From assembly GCA_965368335.1 (NCBI GenBank), contig CBDUMN010000056.1, positions 1 to 22,342 of the forward strand: 22,342 nucleotides of DNA. The letters run 5' to 3'. Shown one piece after another: positions 20,969 through 22,342 of the stretch (positions are counted from its first letter, which is position 1; each line of letters opens with the position of its first letter). Below the pieces are notes generated by a model. The model saw only the letters and a list, made by a program, of their open reading frames with translations, made no database searches and was not told the DNA's origin. The DNA comes from CBDUMN01 sp965368335. Lineage in GTDB: Bacteria > Pseudomonadota > Alphaproteobacteria > Rhodospirillales > JAPHRK01. The translations under genes were made by a program, and so were the position numbers.

Positions 20969-22111
20969 CTATTCGGCTGCGGCGAGGCTGACCGCGTCGG
21001 CCTCAGCAAGGATAGGCTCGACCAAATGTTCGGCGATGTGGCGAACCACCGGGACGGCTACGCCGTCTCCACACACATGATAGGCGTCGTTGTAACGTTC
21101 CGGGAGTTGGTAGTCGTCAGGCAAACCCATCAGTCGGGCCGCTTCGCGCGGCGACAACAGGCGGCTTCTGATTTCACCGTTCTCGACAAGCACGATGGTT
21201 TGCCGGGAAGACCCGCCCGAGGGTGTGCGCAGGCAGCCGGAAATGTCATCGAACCGGATTTCCGCGCGCTGTTGTCCATTCCGGGTGCGACGATAGACTC
21301 CGCCAACTTTACGCGACTTGTTCGCCTTGGTCTCTGCGATCGCGTCCTGAAGTTTTTGAAGATTGATCGGGGCCATGAGGGAGACCAGATAATTCGTCTC
21401 TTCCTTCGTATGCCAGTCGCAGCCCGTGGGCGCATCTTCGATAATGTCGATGAAGTTGGCATTGCGTTTCGCTGGCGCGGGAATGTCCCACCAAACCCAA
21501 TTCTTTTTGACGGGTTTCGGCATGCCGGTGACCGCATCGGCCAGGGCGCGCGGGTGCCAGGTTTGGGACTGTTTCCGTGTCAACGCGTGGGGGACGGCGA
21601 TGTCCCCGCGAATGCCGAGAAAGAACAAGCGGGGCCGACTCTGAGGAACCCAGTGACGGGCGTCCATCACCATGGCGCCGAACGTGTAGCCTGCTTTGGA
21701 AAATGCGGAAGCGATCGCCTGAAAGTCCTTGCCGTCGTTGCTGGTGACGGCTCCGTATACGTTTTCCAGCACGATGGCGCGCGGGCCGCGCCCTTCTTTC
21801 ATTAGTGTCTTCATCAGCGTCCAGAACGGCCAGAAGGTGCCTGAGCGGCTGCCGTTCAGGCCGATATAATCACCAGCCAGCGAGAGGTCCTGGCAAGGGA
21901 AAGAGGCCCAGGCGAGATCCGCTTGGCCGGGGAGTTGGTCGGGCGTCACCTTGGCGACGTCGCCGACACACAGATGCTCAGAGCCCCAGTTGGCGGCGTA
22001 GGCGGCGGCTTTCTTGGGATCGAAATCATTCGCGAACAGGCAGTCCCACCCAGAGCCGAGACCGGCCTGGGCCATGCCGCCACCCGCGAAGAATTCGTAA
22101 AAACCTCTCAA
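20969..22111 (-). CDS. dcm: DNA (cytosine-5) methyltransferase
   Basis: The 380-residue modification enzyme puts a methyl group on C5 of cytosine. Motif I is YEFFAGGGMAQAGLG (5-19), motif IV ASFPCQDLS with catalytic Cys73, motif VI VLENV (114-118), motif VIII QSRPRLF (157-163), motif IX RLLSPREAARLMGLPDDY near 320-338, and motif X GDGVAVPVV near 350. The target-recognition region (about 200-305) is short. The start is a TTG at 22111 with GGGAG seven bases before it; no ATG fits. It heads the operon with the GIY-YIG nuclease and vsr, with 69 bp to the nuclease's likely start. The gene name reflects the family, not proof of Dcm specificity. Confidence 0.93.
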   Translation of the reverse strand: MRGFYEFFAGGGMAQAGLGSGWDCLFANDFDPKKAAAYAANWGSEHLCVGDVAKVTPDQLPGQADLAWASFPCQDLSLAGDYIGLNGSRSGTFWPFWTLMKTLMKEGRGPRAIVLENVYGAVTSNDGKDFQAIASAFSKAGYTFGAMVMDARHWVPQSRPRLFFLGIRGDIAVPHALTRKQSQTWHPRALADAVTGMPKPVKKNWVWWDIPAPAKRNANFIDIIEDAPTGCDWHTKEETNYLVSLMAPINLQKLQDAIAETKANKSRKVGGVYRRTRNGQQRAEIRFDDISGCLRTPSGGSSRQTIVLVENGEIRSRLLSPREAARLMGLPDDYQLPERYNDAYHVCGDGVAVPVVRHIAEHLVEPILAEADAVSLAAAE

Positions 22112-22196
22112 CTATGCACTCCCAACCACGCCGAAAGTTCTCAGTTTGTTCTCGTTTATGGAGCGTGCCACAAAACACGAATCCTGTCCAGTATTT

Positions 22197-22213
22197 GTAC
22201 GGTAATTTCGTAC
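22197..22213. promoter_or_regulatory. GTACG-N7-CGTAC dyad upstream of the methyltransferase
   Basis: Perfect 5-base arms (22197-22201 and 22209-22213) lie about 86 bases before the methyltransferase start. This could be an operator for autoregulation or a control protein, but no controller gene is seen in the window. Confidence 0.3.
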
Positions 22214-22236
22214 GATATCCTAGCCCGCATGAATAA

Positions 22237-22302
22237 CTGGTTATCAAGTGGGACGGGTCACAGCTCTACAAAGAAAAGGGCGATCCGAAGCAGCCTGTGT
22301 AA
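22237..22302 (+). pseudogene. possible C-terminal remnant of an unknown gene
   Basis: A short frame with protein-like sequence (KWDGSQLYKEKGDPKQPV) ends in TAA at 22300-22302, four bases before an intrinsic terminator. It is closed upstream by a TAA at 22234 and has no usable start, so it may be the tail of a broken gene. Chance cannot be excluded. Confidence 0.3.
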
Positions 22303-22308
22303 AAAGAA

Positions 22309-22335
22309 GGAGTTCCGATTTTGGAGCTCCTTTTT
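22309..22335 (+). terminator. intrinsic terminator at the right edge
   Basis: GGAGTTCC (22309-22316) pairs with GGAGCTCC (22323-22330) with one G-U pair and loop GATTTT, followed by TTTTTCTTT and preceded by AAAAAGAA. It could work in both directions. It closes off the gene remnant before it and insulates the restriction operon's promoter region. Confidence 0.75.
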
Positions 22336-22342
22336 CTTTGGG

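Noticed and set aside
19870..21805. Several plus-strand frames across vsr, the nuclease and the methyltransferase
   Set aside because: They are shadows of well-supported minus-strand genes with intact motifs.
1..22342. CRISPR arrays
   Set aside because: I found no regularly spaced repeats of 24-40 bases and no cas-like genes.

Overview
The window reads as a chromosomal segment of an alphaproteobacterium, most likely Rhodospirillales-like. This rests on gene content and protein style: an alphaproteobacterial-type short nicotinate phosphoribosyltransferase, Coq7, citramalate synthase, PAS/HisKA and GGDEF/EAL signalling proteins, and moderately GC-rich codon use. I cannot fix the genus. About 16.6 kb of core chromosome is followed by about 5.7 kb of patchy accessory DNA.

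Core region (1-16.6 kb). A C-terminal gene stub is followed by pncB, whose first codons contain a perfect 18-bp inverted repeat. A divergent pair follows (an unknown protein and a membrane PAS histidine kinase). Next come nadE and cysS, so two NAD-salvage enzymes (PncB, NadE) flank the kinase. A 903-residue signalling protein has a HisKA-like segment with Tyr in place of the phospho-His, two PAS domains, a degenerate GGDEF (SADEF) and an apparently intact EAL domain. An unknown small gene faces cimA, which leads a cimA-trmJ-methyltransferase run that ends in an intrinsic terminator. An HPP-family membrane protein then converges with a yqaA-dsbB-coq7 operon (membrane protein, quinone-linked disulfide oxidase, ubiquinone hydroxylase). 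Hairpin elements overlap the stop codons of cysS and of the EAL gene.

Accessory region (16.7-22.3 kb). The standout is a tRNA-Leu(CAA) gene cut in two at its anticodon loop. The 5' half (16693-16731) and the 3' half (17841-17896) would rejoin into a perfectly paired tRNA. They are separated by a 1,117-bp insertion bordered by 8-bp ATTCAAAA direct repeats. The insertion carries a different, complete tRNA-Leu(CAA) (17634-17720), a gene for a small secreted protein, terminal GTACAG/CACAGTTTT repeats resembling integrase arm sites, and no complete integrase. The original tRNA promoter is intact, and the insertion supplies a terminator just past the 5' half, so a chimeric short RNA is probably made. 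The element appears to break an anticodon-reading tRNA gene and bring its own replacement.

Right of the split tRNA lie a DUF2971 gene, a truncated DUF2924 gene and DUF3489 (a pair often found with large serine recombinases, here without one). A compact restriction-modification operon completes the window: C5-cytosine methyltransferase, GIY-YIG nuclease and Vsr mismatch endonuclease, all apparently starting at non-ATG codons. The region looks like a turnover site for mobile and defence genes.
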